Assembly: GCF_021155775.2 (NCBI RefSeq)
Contig: NC_060236.1
Coordinates: forward strand, 33,132,548 to 33,196,547
Source of the DNA: Neodiprion pinetum
Lineage: Eukaryota; Arthropoda; Insecta; Hymenoptera; Diprionidae
Direction of reading: 5' to 3'
Length of the DNA stretch: 64,000 nt
Both the position numbers and the translations under genes were made by a program. Shown here piece after piece: positions 48,092-60,233 of this stretch. Position 1 is the first letter of the stretch, and each line of letters starts with the position of its first letter. The notes under the pieces were generated by a model. That model was not told the DNA's origin, did not search any database, and was given only the letters and a program-made list of their open reading frames with translations.

Positions 48092-51000
48092 TTAAGTGGA
48101 ACATTGCCGGTACCTTATGGACTTCGTATCAATTTCCTTCAAATGTTGTTCCATTTCGTTTGTCAAAGAGTCGACGATATCCATGAGCCTAGACAATTTT
48201 CTCTCGTTGTCTTTATACACAATCTCCATACCGTCGAGGTCCTTGAACTTGGTCGAAGTATCGGCCGTCAATTCAGACGCCCTTGCCAAAAGTGATTTTG
48301 CCTTCTCGATGTTTCCTTTACTCCTGTCGACTCGGTTCCCTAGTGAATTTTTTGCTTGTTGATACTCCTGTCTCAGTTTCATCGTCTTGTTATCGACTGT
48401 TCCAGCTTCCAGGACCACTTCAGCAACCTGCTTTGCAATCTCCTCGTTAAGTATGTAGTCATCCTTTATCAGCTGAGTCTGAAGATTCTCGAGTCTCGAA
48501 TCCAAGGCGCCGACGCTCGCGGTTAATTTGCCGGCCGTGTCCTTGGCCATTTTCATTCCCTGAATAATCGTGGTCAAGTGCGCTTGGGACTGAGCAATAT
48601 CGTCCGTTGCCTTTCTTACAGCATTGTCAGCATTGTCCTGAGCCGACTGAGCGTCAGTCAATAGCTTGGTTATCTTTTCGGCTTGCACTTCCTTGGCTAT
48701 CGCCTCGTTCTTCGTCGCGTTGGCTCGTTCTCTCAGTTGGTTAGCCCGCCTCAAACCATCGGCTGCTTCGGCGATGATTTTCTCGGGATTCGTCAGCGAC
48801 CCAACCATCAAGGATATGTTCTGCGCGAGTTCCTTGATCTGTTCTGGATTCGAGTGAATGTTTTTACTCAATGCCTTCTTCGCCAGGTCTCTGACCTCAG
48901 CTGGGGTTGATTGTTCCTCCGTAAGGAAATTCCACATCCTGTCGGTGAGCGCTGTCAAATCGGCGGACAATCCGTCCGTCTTGTTCCTTACGGACAAGGC
49001 ATGGTTGAACGCATCTTGAGCGTTCGATCTTGCTGCGATTGCTTCTTGTTGTACTTGAGACATCTGCGATCAGAGAGAAGAAAATTTATTGTTAATGAGA
49101 AATCTTAAACGCTTCATAATCGCGAATAGTTATCGGCAATCAGTTACTCACGCTCCTCAGTAGTTGCTCAGCTTTATCCCGATGATTCTTGATCGCCGCT
49201 GTTTGCTTATCGGCCAGATCCAGTGCCAAGTTGACTTTTGCTACGGCTCCAGCATCACAAGACAATCCTCCACAAGAACCACATCCAGCTCCACCGCACA
49301 GTGAACTACACTCAGTGACGCGCTCTCCGCAAACTTCAAGGTTTAAATCAGGCAGCATGGATTTTATGGTGGTCACCTGGTCGCCAAGCCGAGCAATGGA
49401 CTCCTTGTTTTGATCCGTGGCCTCCTTGAAGCTGAGGGAATTCTTACTGAGGAAATTTTCCGTGTTCGTATGGTACCGCTCAGCCTCGGCCAAGGTGTTC
49501 AATGTACCATTGGCCATTCTTTCAGCCTCGTTCGATTGCTCGGCCATTTCAACGGTGACGTTCAGAGCCCCCTGCACGTTAGCCTCTTGTAACTTCGTTG
49601 CGTCCTTCTTCAACTGCGCAGCGTCTTGATGCAGATTGTCCGTCCTATTCCTCATGTTTTTGAGGGCAGCGTCGGCGAGATGCACTCGTTGACTAACACT
49701 GTCCTGGAGGTTGTCGAGCTCGTCAAGTCTCATCTGAGATGCCTGAATGACGTTTTTCAGATCCGCCGCCCTGTCGCTCAATTTTTCCAGGTCTTGTCCT
49801 CTTACGCTGGTATCGCTCACCAGAGCCTTGACTTGGTTCAACGAGTCGTCCATTTGATCGAACTCGGACGTGTAGAATCCGGTTATACCAACCTTTTTGA
49901 TTCTCGAAGCATCTGTGATTACATTGCTTGTCCGATTCCTCACTCCTTGAAGAGTCATGTCCCAATTATCGAAACATTCTCCGCAAGGGCGGCAGGTCGG
50001 AGCAAAACCGAGGTAGCCTCGATCACAGTGGTCGCACTTTACGCCCCCGATACCTTCGTAGCACACGCAAGCCCCGGTTTGTCTGTCACACTGCGGCGTG
50101 GCTGAACCAAGGGAACTGCACTCGCAAGTTTTACATTCAATATTCGGATCGCCCCAGTGATTCTTCTGGCACTCGTTACACTGCCTTCCACCGAAACCTG
50201 GCCTGCACTCGCAAGTTCCATCGTACTCGTTACATTTGTCTGAAATACTTCCAATCGCGTCACATTCGCACGGATCGCAGCCTTCTCCGCTTGCAATTCG
50301 CCAATGGTTCTCTTCGCAGTGGTCACAGAACTGACCCATGACATGCGGGAGACACGGACACTGTCCCGATCGGTGATTACAGGGGCCCGCGCTCTGATCT
50401 GTACCAAGTACATTACACTCGCAGAATTTGCAGTTTTTCTCTAAGGCATCGCCGTAATATTGCGGCTTGCAAATCTGGCAGTGTGAGCCAGCGGTGTCAA
50501 ACAAACACTGGAGGCATTCCCCGGTCTTCGGATCGCAGTTGCCCGGTCGAGCCGGGTCAGTGTTATTGCTACAATCGCATGGCGTGCAACTGCCACCGGG
50601 AACATCTGGGTTTCCATAGTAGTTATCGTCGCAGGTTTCACATCTCGGACTGGCGTAACCTTCGTAGCATTCGCAAACCACGTCTTGAGTTATGGAATCC
50701 AGTGAGCAGCTGTCTGCATATGAATGACCCGATGCTATGGCGCCCGGACATGGACACTGCCTGCAAGGGATGTCGACGCCGATACGTGGGTCACCGTAGA
50801 ATGTCGCTATGCACATGTCGCAGTTGTGGCCCGTCGTTGAGTCCTGGCAGTTTATGCAAGCTCCCGTCTTCGAGTCGCAGCTGTCGGCATGACCGTTGCA
50901 CTCGCATCGTCTGCAGTGTGGGAAGTTCCAAAAGCCTGGTTGACACAGGCCGCACGTTCTGGAGTACGTGTTCGGGTGACAAGTGCACCGCCCCGTCTCA

Positions 51001-54000
51001 ACGTTGCAGAAGTTGTCCAACGCTCCCACGGCGTCACAGTCGCACGGCTTACAGCCTTCTGGTCCAAAATTGTAGGTTCCAGGTGCGCAACTATCGCATC
51101 GACGACCGATCACGTTTGTTTTGCAGGAACATCTGCCTCCGAATTGATTGCAAAGCAGACTGTGTGACCCAGTCAGGTTACATTCACATGCTGGAGAAAG
51201 TATATACGATTAATCATCAACTCTGACGTTCGGTTCAAGGGTCCTTTACTGAATACTTACCATGACCACCGTCGAACACATACGTCCCAATGATATACTG
51301 ATACTGTTTGCAGATATCGGAAATCTGTTGGTCCCTATCGTACAAGTCGTAAAACATATCACCGCATCGGTAAGCTTCGTATTCTTGGCGGCGCACTTCC
51401 GCAAGTGGGGATCCACTGAAGACCGGTATGCTCTCTGGTCTAGGGATCAACGTGATCTAAAATATGGACAAATCGTTACTGGTTCAAACATCAGCATAGA
51501 ACAATCTTCAACGAACAAAGCTTCGAAATTTCTGTACCGAATCAATTAGAATAGATGCCGACGGTGTTTGGTAACGTTGGTCGTATGCATCAAAAGTCAA
51601 ATGTACGATGTATCTCTTTCCTGATTCCAAACAGGCGTTTCTAATTGCAACGGCACTATGTCTGTCAGGATAGAGCTGCATTGTGACACGGTCATCAGAA
51701 GGCTGCCAATTTCTACAGGGTCCGTCAGGGTCGACTGGACCGTCTCTTTCGATAAAGATTCGCACTTTCTGCCAGGGCCCTGCGATCTCAGGTTCATATC
51801 GCACGACTATGTCGTACTCCATGGTTTTCACGATGTCGTCTATAACGAAGGTCAAGTTTGAGAATTCGTAAGCTCTGATGAACCCACTGCCAGTCCACGT
51901 GGTGTTTCTCCCGTCACGGTAGGGCTCTCTGATCACAATCTGACAGTTCTGCAAACAACGTTTCATTATTATATAAAATATGAACACTCGCCTCGTTCTC
52001 CTGAGACAAAAAAGTACAGATCCTTACGCTGGATGCTCGACTATTCTCTCCTTCGTAAATGAGAAAATCCAAGGAAACAGTGTAGTAACTTTGCTCTGGC
52101 TCATTGCAGGTTCGCCCACCTATGTTACGCCTGCAACGGCACTGGCCTGTCACGACATCACAGAAATTGTCGTAGGCTCCACCAAGGTCACAATCGCATG
52201 GCTTACAGCCGTCTTGTTCCTCGGAAAGACCCCAATATTCTGGGAGACATTGACTGCAGTCACGTGCGGTTACGTAACGCTTACAGGTGCATTCGCCCGT
52301 CAGCATGTTGCACCCTTGGTTACCGATCGTTCCGACAGTGTTGCAGGTACACGCTGAGGAAATCGGTAAAGTCATGGTTAGAACGATGGTCTGCGCTCTC
52401 GATTGTCACGGGGAATTGAGAATCTCACCTTGACATCCGTCCGGGTTGTTAAAGTCGAATTTCCAGAATCCATTCTTACATCTGTCACACCGTCTGCCTT
52501 CAACGTTGGCCTTGCAGTGACACCGGCCAGATTCATCACCACTTAACTCGTCAGTGCGTGAGTCGCAGATTCCATCATCCAAGGAACCGGAGGGATCGCA
52601 GTCACAGGCTACAAAACAAAATCTATATAAGTTAAACAACCAAAAGATTAACAATATCTGACGACAACCCACGTTGGCAAGCTTCAGCGTCAGTCATATC
52701 TCTACTGGACTCATGGTAGAAGAATGGCTTGCACTGTTCACAATTTTGCCCACGAGTGTTATGCTGACAGTCGTCACAAACACCGCCGGAAACTCTTCCA
52801 GATCGCTCGAAGACGGCCTCGTCGAAATGACAACTTTGACTGTGATTGTTACAGTTGCACATCTTGCAGGCACTGGTTTGCTTTCCAACCGCAGGTTTCC
52901 ACGGTAAATCGTTGAAGAAGTCCTCGCAATATTCACAGTTCAGTCCCTTGGTGTTGTGCGTACATTCACAACGGCCATGAACCATGTCCTGCCTTTCGGG
53001 TATTCCGGGCAAGGGTAGACACCTCGACGCGTGTCCGTAGCACGAGCAGGATCCTCGAACCCACATGTTTTTTATGGCGTAGTAATACTTCTCTCGTATC
53101 TCTGCGCGGTTGTCCAACAAGTCGTCACCCAAAGTGTGCAGCCTTGTGAAGTTGATCCGCAAGTTGGTCATTTTCAAAAGATTCTGAACTTCCTTCGAGT
53201 ACGGGTTGTCGATTTGCAGGTTCGGTGGCAGCACTCTGTGGATTATCTCACCACCTTCTGATGGAGCAACGTTGGAATATCGCGATTCGCACACGACATC
53301 CGTCAAGTTCCGAGATGCCTTCGTCGACACGCCAGGGAATGACTGCTGGCAGTTATAGGCAAAGTATTTGTACACCTGCCAGGTCTTGCCAAAGTCGTAA
53401 GAACGTTCGATCAACATTGCAGCTGGTCTGAACGTCTTGAATTTTATGATTATGTGGGTGAAATGGAATTCCGCTTCCAGGTCCAGCTGCAGTGTTACAT
53501 TTTCCACACCATTTTCCGACTGCCACCAAGTCTCTGCAGCGCGATGGCTGGAATACAAGAGATTGATCAGCGTTGAAGAACAACAATACAACAATCAACT
53601 CTCTCAGAGAGACAACAATCAATCAATAATTAAAGTAACTGACTTTGGCTGGTATTTGTGGACAATATTTTCAACCCCGTGTTGCTGCTTTGGGATTCTT
53701 TTGTCACAAAAGAAACATTTTTTCCTATCCTGAAGGTGAGAAACTATGCAGTATCTTTCAGGTCCTTTTAAACCGCAGGTAGACGAAGCACGGATTCGAT
53801 TTTCTCGCCCGATTAACAAATCTCCAGTAGCTGGATAACACGAGCCAACTTCGCAGGGTTGAGGTTTCTTTAGAAGCACACCTGCGGGAACGTGAAAAAA
53901 GATTACTATCGAATCTTGACAAAGATGTACCGACGAATTTCACTAGGGAAAATGTGGTGTCAGGTTACAATTTGCTTACAAATAAGAAATGAATTATTTA

Positions 54001-54996
54001 TTAGCTAAAAATTCCCAGTATCAGCTCCACACCAAAATTTATTATTTGTTCGTCGTGTCTTAACATGTTATGCCTTGAACCTTAACCCGAGTTAGACACA
54101 ATGTATCGTGTTATCTGAAAAGTGTGCTGAAAATTGAACTGTATCGGTTAGTGTACATCGATTTGGAAATTATGGCGTGTTGTTGTGCAGTGTGCTGTGA
54201 TCGAGCTACCTCTGGGCCTCATTGTCGTCACCCGGCTCCAACTATACTGATTCTCGCCGAAAGCTTCTGACGGCGACATATCTCCTCTCTGCACGGTTTC
54301 TACAACAGCTTTACAGCTCACCATTTTTCAGGGAATTTTCATGGACAATTGAAATGATTGGTTTGTTTTTTTTTATATTTATTTATTGTATAAAAACAAC
54401 AAGGTGATTACCTGGTCTCGATTGCACTCTGTTCGATACTCGTCGGTAGTAAGGAGGGCTCGTCGTATCTTAAAAAGAGGAAAAGTTCGCTTGAAATTTA
54501 TCAGCATTCAAAGTACATCGCATCTCGCATTGGATAACATGATCAGTGATGGCAGTTCGGGGAATCCCCGTTAATTTTAAAAATTTCGCGGACCTGGCAA
54601 TTTTTATATCTTACCACACTAACGATACTACTTTTCAGCGAAAATAAAAAACGAAAGATAGTTCCTCAATCGCTGATGAAAGATCGCGAGGTTACCAGGT
54701 CATCGTAGTATCGACCAAGTCAGTCGCGATGAAAACTCTGAATTATCAGCGTTGTACAGAATCAATGCGAGATTGAGCAGATGCACGATTCTTTCTAAGC
54801 GTTATTTTTTCCGGATTCAGAATTGTATCTTTACTCTCAATGCCCTAATTAAACGTCCAGGAAATTTGTACCGAAATTTTCGAAGAGCTAACAAATATTT
54901 GTACTTCCATTTTAATTTTTATAAACACACTTTACCTGCTAGTATAACCAGAAATAAACCAAAAACAATGGCGATGAGCTGATTTGGCCGAACCAT
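48092..54996 (-). CDS. LanB1: Laminin subunit beta (LanB1), complete copy A
   Basis: This is the beta chain of the basement-membrane laminin trimer. Nine exons: 54996-54936, 53881-53644, 53547-52673, 52608-52429, 52353-52028, 51948-51538, 51456-51261, 51190-49152 and 49063-48092 (5298 nt, 1765 aa, near the usual beta-1 length). A signal peptide covers residues 1-20. The laminin N-terminal polymerisation domain (about 25-270) has CYPATGDLLIGR and RAAETWWQSENG. EGF-like LE repeats follow (about 275-555), then the beta-specific LF/domain IV (about 561-765, ending ILIDSITLIPRPES). About eight further LE repeats (to about 1165) lead into a long coiled coil interrupted by the beta knob CGGAGCGSCGG near 1400. 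That knob and the absence of C-terminal LG domains define a beta chain. A Cys two residues before the C-terminus fits the disulfide to gamma. Introns are phase-consistent; most donors are consensus, but GTCAGT after exon 2 is less so. A paralog lies 5.2 kb upstream. Confidence 0.95.
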
Positions 54997-57900
54997 CGTG
55001 GCGAGTTGTTTTTTTTTTTTTTTTCTCTCTCTTCCAACACTCAAGCACTGCCTGCCTTCGTTAGCAAACTACTGTCCCCATTTATCTGTTCCGCTATGAC
55101 CAGGATAAGAAAATATATGACAATTAGTAGTCATTTAAAAACTTATCTCTTCTGTTCTTGGCGTTCACGAGATGGGAAAAAAACGAATAAATCAACTGTC
55201 AGCACTTGGTCGCTGTACAGAAGCGATAGCAAATTTGCTGAACATTATTTTTAAATTGCAATTCTTTGTAATGGTTTATGATTACTGTTGATGGTTAACT
55301 CTCGACTAATTTTCAAAATCTGCGTTACTGGACGATTCTCGATATTAACTATAGAATTGAATAGAAATTCGTAAACTTCGATCTATCGATAAACCGATAA
55401 CTTTCAAACGCGTACCGATTTCTGTAACGAGACTCGCGTCAAGTGTTAATCTCAAACAGCGACATGTACACACTATTTATGTGATTAAAATAAAACAAAA
55501 AAACTGTAATAGACGTGATCATTTATGGAAACAAGAGACGTGTAAAAGTTTAAAACTCGCGGTGTTTTACGCGGTAAATAATCGTGCGTAAGAAATTCTT
55601 TTTTTTTTTACTACCTGCCAAACAGAGTGAGAAAAAATTCGCAATTCTTAGCGATAAAATGTGGCTGATAATAATTGTCACAAGAAATTTGGAACCAGCC
55701 GACTGATGGTAGTGAATAAAGAATCTAAAAAGAAAGAAAAAAAAAAAAAAACACGACGAGAAAGGGAAACAACGTGTCTGTGAATGATTCTGAAGGATTC
55801 CAAAAATGGTGTTGCACATAGTATAAGTAAGTATAGTAGACACTGACTCACCTGGTTCGGAGACGATATGCGGTGAAGATAATCCAATATAATCGGGCGG
55901 CCTTTTGGGCCCAGCTTTAGGGGATTTGGGTAAACTATATTTCTGCGGCACGAATGGGCGAGGAGAAGGGATATCGCACTGAATACCGAGGAAAAAAAAA
56001 TCCGGTATCAGCAGCGGAACTCAGAAATACACGGTCAAAGGACGGAGGCTCCGACGCTGCCAGAGCGAATACCTCCAGAAGCGATTCGCTTCTGCCGAGT
56101 GAGCTGCAGCCAGCATTGCCTCCGTTGAGGGGGCTGAGGGGACTGGATGAGGCTTAAAATCTCCAGCGGGGAAAGTTACCGGGAGTTTGTACCAGCCATC
56201 GGGTACATCGGTTAAATTGCTCGGTTATATTTCCATCCACGCCTTTTACGTCTACGCGTCTGCTTCGCACTTCGATTCAAAGTGACGCAATTATTTAATA
56301 GGTAAATCAATTGTTTCTTCGATTGAATGTCTCCTTTTCGGATTGTGGAAAGAAACTGTTCGTGGCCTGGTTTTTCTTTTTTTTTTTTTTTTTTCTTTAC
56401 CACTGTCGGCATTTATTGTGTTGAACCCCGTTCACTTTGAAATGACAATATTTACTCAAAATGACTTTATCTGAGTAATGAAACAGTTTTTGGAGGATCT
56501 TGAGATGTTTTGGACACGTTACAGAAGTTGAGTTAATTTTTTTCTTCAAAATTTGCGATTTTTCAGAAGATTTTACCTTCATTTCATATACTTGACAATT
56601 ATTTAACGTGCAGTATACCTCGAGAGAATCGTAAAAACCGAAAATCAAGATTGTTATTTGTACAGTGTACAAAAAAGCGAATGGGTTAATCGGGCGAATT
56701 GCAGAAAAAGGAATAAGAATTGAATGCAACATTTCGAGTAATTCATGAAGTTACTCTGACCTGCAATTTGCATTTTTGTGTTCGAAAAAATTCACAGAGA
56801 TTGCAAAATATCTTCCTGTAAATTGACTTTAAAGTTTTTACTTTAAATTGCAGTAACTTAAAAAAAAAGGAGGAAAAAATAACTACAGATTGAAAACTAA
56901 CTTTATTACTGTAATAAAAGGTTGAAAAATTATTTTAATTTTTGATAAAAGAATTTTGATTCTTTCGTGAAGATCACGAAAACTGCGATCTGGATCGATT
57001 ACACCCAAAAACAGGTATTTAATAAAGTTATCCGATTTACCCTCGGATATTTTTATGAAAAAAAAATAAAATAAATAAATAAGAATAATTTCCCATACAC
57101 GAGGCAAAGAATGACAAGAAAACTGATGAACGTGTCTTTGTTGTTCGTCGACTCTGAAAATACGATCAATATTGTTTCCTCACGGATGATCGATGGTGCG
57201 TAAAGTTGCGTGAAAGAGCGTAAAATTAAATCACGATATGCTAGAGCTCGCAAAATTTTTCTAGTCTGTATTTTTTCATCTATAGTAATGGAAAATTTGA
57301 TTATTGAAAATCTAAAACGTGAGGGATCGCGATTTTTCGATCCATCCTGCGCTGTGTCTCAGTCTCGTAAATTGACTCTTGCCGCGGTGTTGCGAGCGGG
57401 AATTTAGCTTCCTCCTCGGTAACTTCTCTTGCTTCTCTCCTAATCTTTCTTTCCACTACTCTGACTCTTGAGAGGCTGGCTAGCCGTCGACCACCAACAT
57501 GTCGGCGTGCTCGACTCGACGCGTGTGTGAGAATCGTCATCTCTTACGTACCTACACACGGTACAGTCCCGCCTGCGATTCAAACGCGTTCCAGAACAGA
57601 GCGAAGCCGTTAAGGCGCGCTCGGGACTTGGAGAAGAATTGCTGATGGAAGAAGCGAGAGATTATGCGAATAACATTGCGAGAAATCGTTTGAATCATTC
57701 GTACAGTTCGTTGCATCATAACTTTGACTCGGATTGACACCGTCGGCGATTATTTCCGCGAATTGCTTGAACGTCTGCAGAGATTCGCCTCAAAAGTATA
57801 ACAGTTTTGTTTTATCCCACGCGAGGACGAGAAATCATAAATATATGTATAAACTTTATCGCGCCTTATTGACAGAGGAAACTGTGTGCTAGTTAGGATT

Positions 57901-60233
57901 AATCATTCGATTTAGTTGAAGTCGAGTCTATACGTTTGCGTGCCCCGCGTACGCTAAGAACGTGTAAGAAAGCGTCGGGTCTAAATTTAGAGAACTCGGC
58001 TTATTATATCTTACTGCAGGCTTCTCGCGAGTGAAAAGATTTTTCGAATATGCAGTTGCAACCCGCGGCTTATTCAAAGATTTAAGAACTCTTAAAAGAA
58101 GATTTAAGATCGAATAACTACTGGCTGTTTAGTTTTTTTAATCAGTGAAATGAGAGGAAAACCGAAGCAATTCAATTTCGCAAAAAAATTCCGAGGCGAC
58201 AATTTACCAGAGAGAAAAAACTGAAGTAGGATAATTGAACGAGTAAATGGGGCGGGGTTGAAGTTCCGGATTTGAAAAGTTCCGAAAGCGCCTAATTTAG
58301 AATTATTTGGTAGCGAAACTTGAAGTAAGGAAATCAAACTTTGAAGAAACATCAAAGTTCGAATGGTCGGAAAATTGACGGCTCAAGGTTCCGAAATGCA
58401 AACTTCCGATAATTCAAGTTAAAATATCGAAACATCAAAGCGGTGATTTTTCGTCAAAGTTTGAATTCTTTATTTTAATTTTCGCCACCAAAAAATTCGG
58501 AATTCGGCGCTTTCGGAACGTTTTAAATTCGGAATTTTAACCTTGCCACGAGTAAACGACTCTTAGCTAGGATAAAAAAAAAATATGGCTACATTTACAG
58601 AAGCTTCGAGGCAGGTGCCAAATATGAAAACGATAGTTGAGGCGACGCGGGGTGAATTTCAAGACCTCGTGATACGTGCTGCAGGTGTTTTAATTTCCTT
58701 CTGCCTCAATGAAATGTTCAGAACTAAATAATTGCTGTGATTAATATTGATTCGATCATGAATTATATTTTCCTAGTTTCTTCCTCAGTCGCGAGTATTT
58801 TTCAACCCACAAAGAAGCGAGCGTGTAGTTAGAGCAATGAACTATTTCGTCAAGATGATCTTATGCTCCGTCCCATGACCTTTATTTCCATTTTACTTGT
58901 TGTTATTTTTATTCTATCACACATATATTCCATGCTCGGCAGTGAGCTTATCAATCGGTATACGAGAATAGACACTCGATTCACCTACAAGACTTCAAGT
59001 TTGATTCGTGTATGCGAGTCTAGAGTGAAGATCTCCACGGTATTTTAGTGAAGAAAAAATCTAAGGAGCTGAAAGCGACTCAATGTACGTTATAAATAAG
59101 CGATATTCATTCAAAACTGTTATACTGAATTGCTTTCATTTCTTCGAAATCATATCGAACTTTCTTATCGTCGCAGTTGTTGCAATGCTTCTGCAGATAA
59201 CTCACACTCTTATCGACTTATGTAGTGCGCCAGATGATGCATTCAAGAGAAGAAGGATCGGATTGTGACAACGGTTTAAAAGCTGAAATTCAGTTGGCGT
59301 TAAAAAATTTCGGTACGTCAAGTCGTTGCATGCACCGGACAGACATTTCTTTCGACGAAAAACGAGCAATGAAAAAAATTTATGCCTGCTAAATGCATTC
59401 AATCACCTATATTCACATATTCTCATTTCGTTTAACCAACAAAATGAATGCAATTAAATTCTCTTGGAGTCAGATCGGTAATAAGTAGTTTCAAATCGGG
59501 CTGACGGCAAGTATTTATTCATTACATTGTAGAATAATAATTCAACTCATGGCAAAGCAATGAATCGAAGCTGTTGTGAACGAAGGAAGAACGCGTGGGT
59601 TGTTATCTGTGTGTAACTCCGGTTCAGATAGCCTCTAGACTGCAAGACACAAACTTCAACCAGCAGGAAGTAGGCGCGCTTGGAAACCACGTGCTGTTTA
59701 TTTTAAAGCAGGTTCACACTCTTCAATTTTCGTCGCGAGAATTCGATTTCATTTTCCGCGGTGCGATAAATGACAAATACTACCGAATTCCTCTGATTAT
59801 CAATTCAAATTTTACTTTTATTCAACTATCATAGAGCTCTTTTGTTACAGTAGCTGAATATAGCTTGACGAATAAATATATTCGAGAATTATAAACGCAA
59901 CAAACTAAACTATTACACGGATACACGCGATGCGTAAATTCTCAGATATACAAGTCTCATGATTTTTGGTTTCAGCAATTCAGGTATTATATAATAATTA
60001 TTTACAACTATCTTATAGTCTAAAATATAAGGCACTTGTCCACTTTGGTTTTGTTCCTAGAGAACGTTTCTAGAAATGTTAAGAAATATCTTTTCGAAAG
60101 TTCAAATCGCAAATACTTCGATCACGGAGTAAATAACCCGCCAGTTATAACGTTTGGATTAATACCTGTTCTTAGGCGAAAGCTCAGTCTCTCAAACTGA
60201 AGTTACCGCGAAGCCTCATATTCTATCCTTCGC
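54997..60233. other. Spacer between the two laminin beta genes
   Basis: About 5.2 kb contain the promoter of copy A and the 3' UTR of copy B. No laminin-like exon remnant or other gene is recognised. The sequence is AT-rich with poly-A/T tracts near 55.0, 55.74 and 56.37 kb. A minus-strand frame at about 55951-55848 ends in a consensus donor and is discussed as a possible leader exon. The block near 57.3-57.75 kb is less AT-rich and could be regulatory. Confidence 0.6.

Noticed and set aside
50483..51226. 247-codon plus-strand frame opposite laminin copy A exon 8
   Set aside because: It is an antisense shadow of the Cys-rich LE repeats, whose periodic codons suppress stops. There is no independent coding signal.
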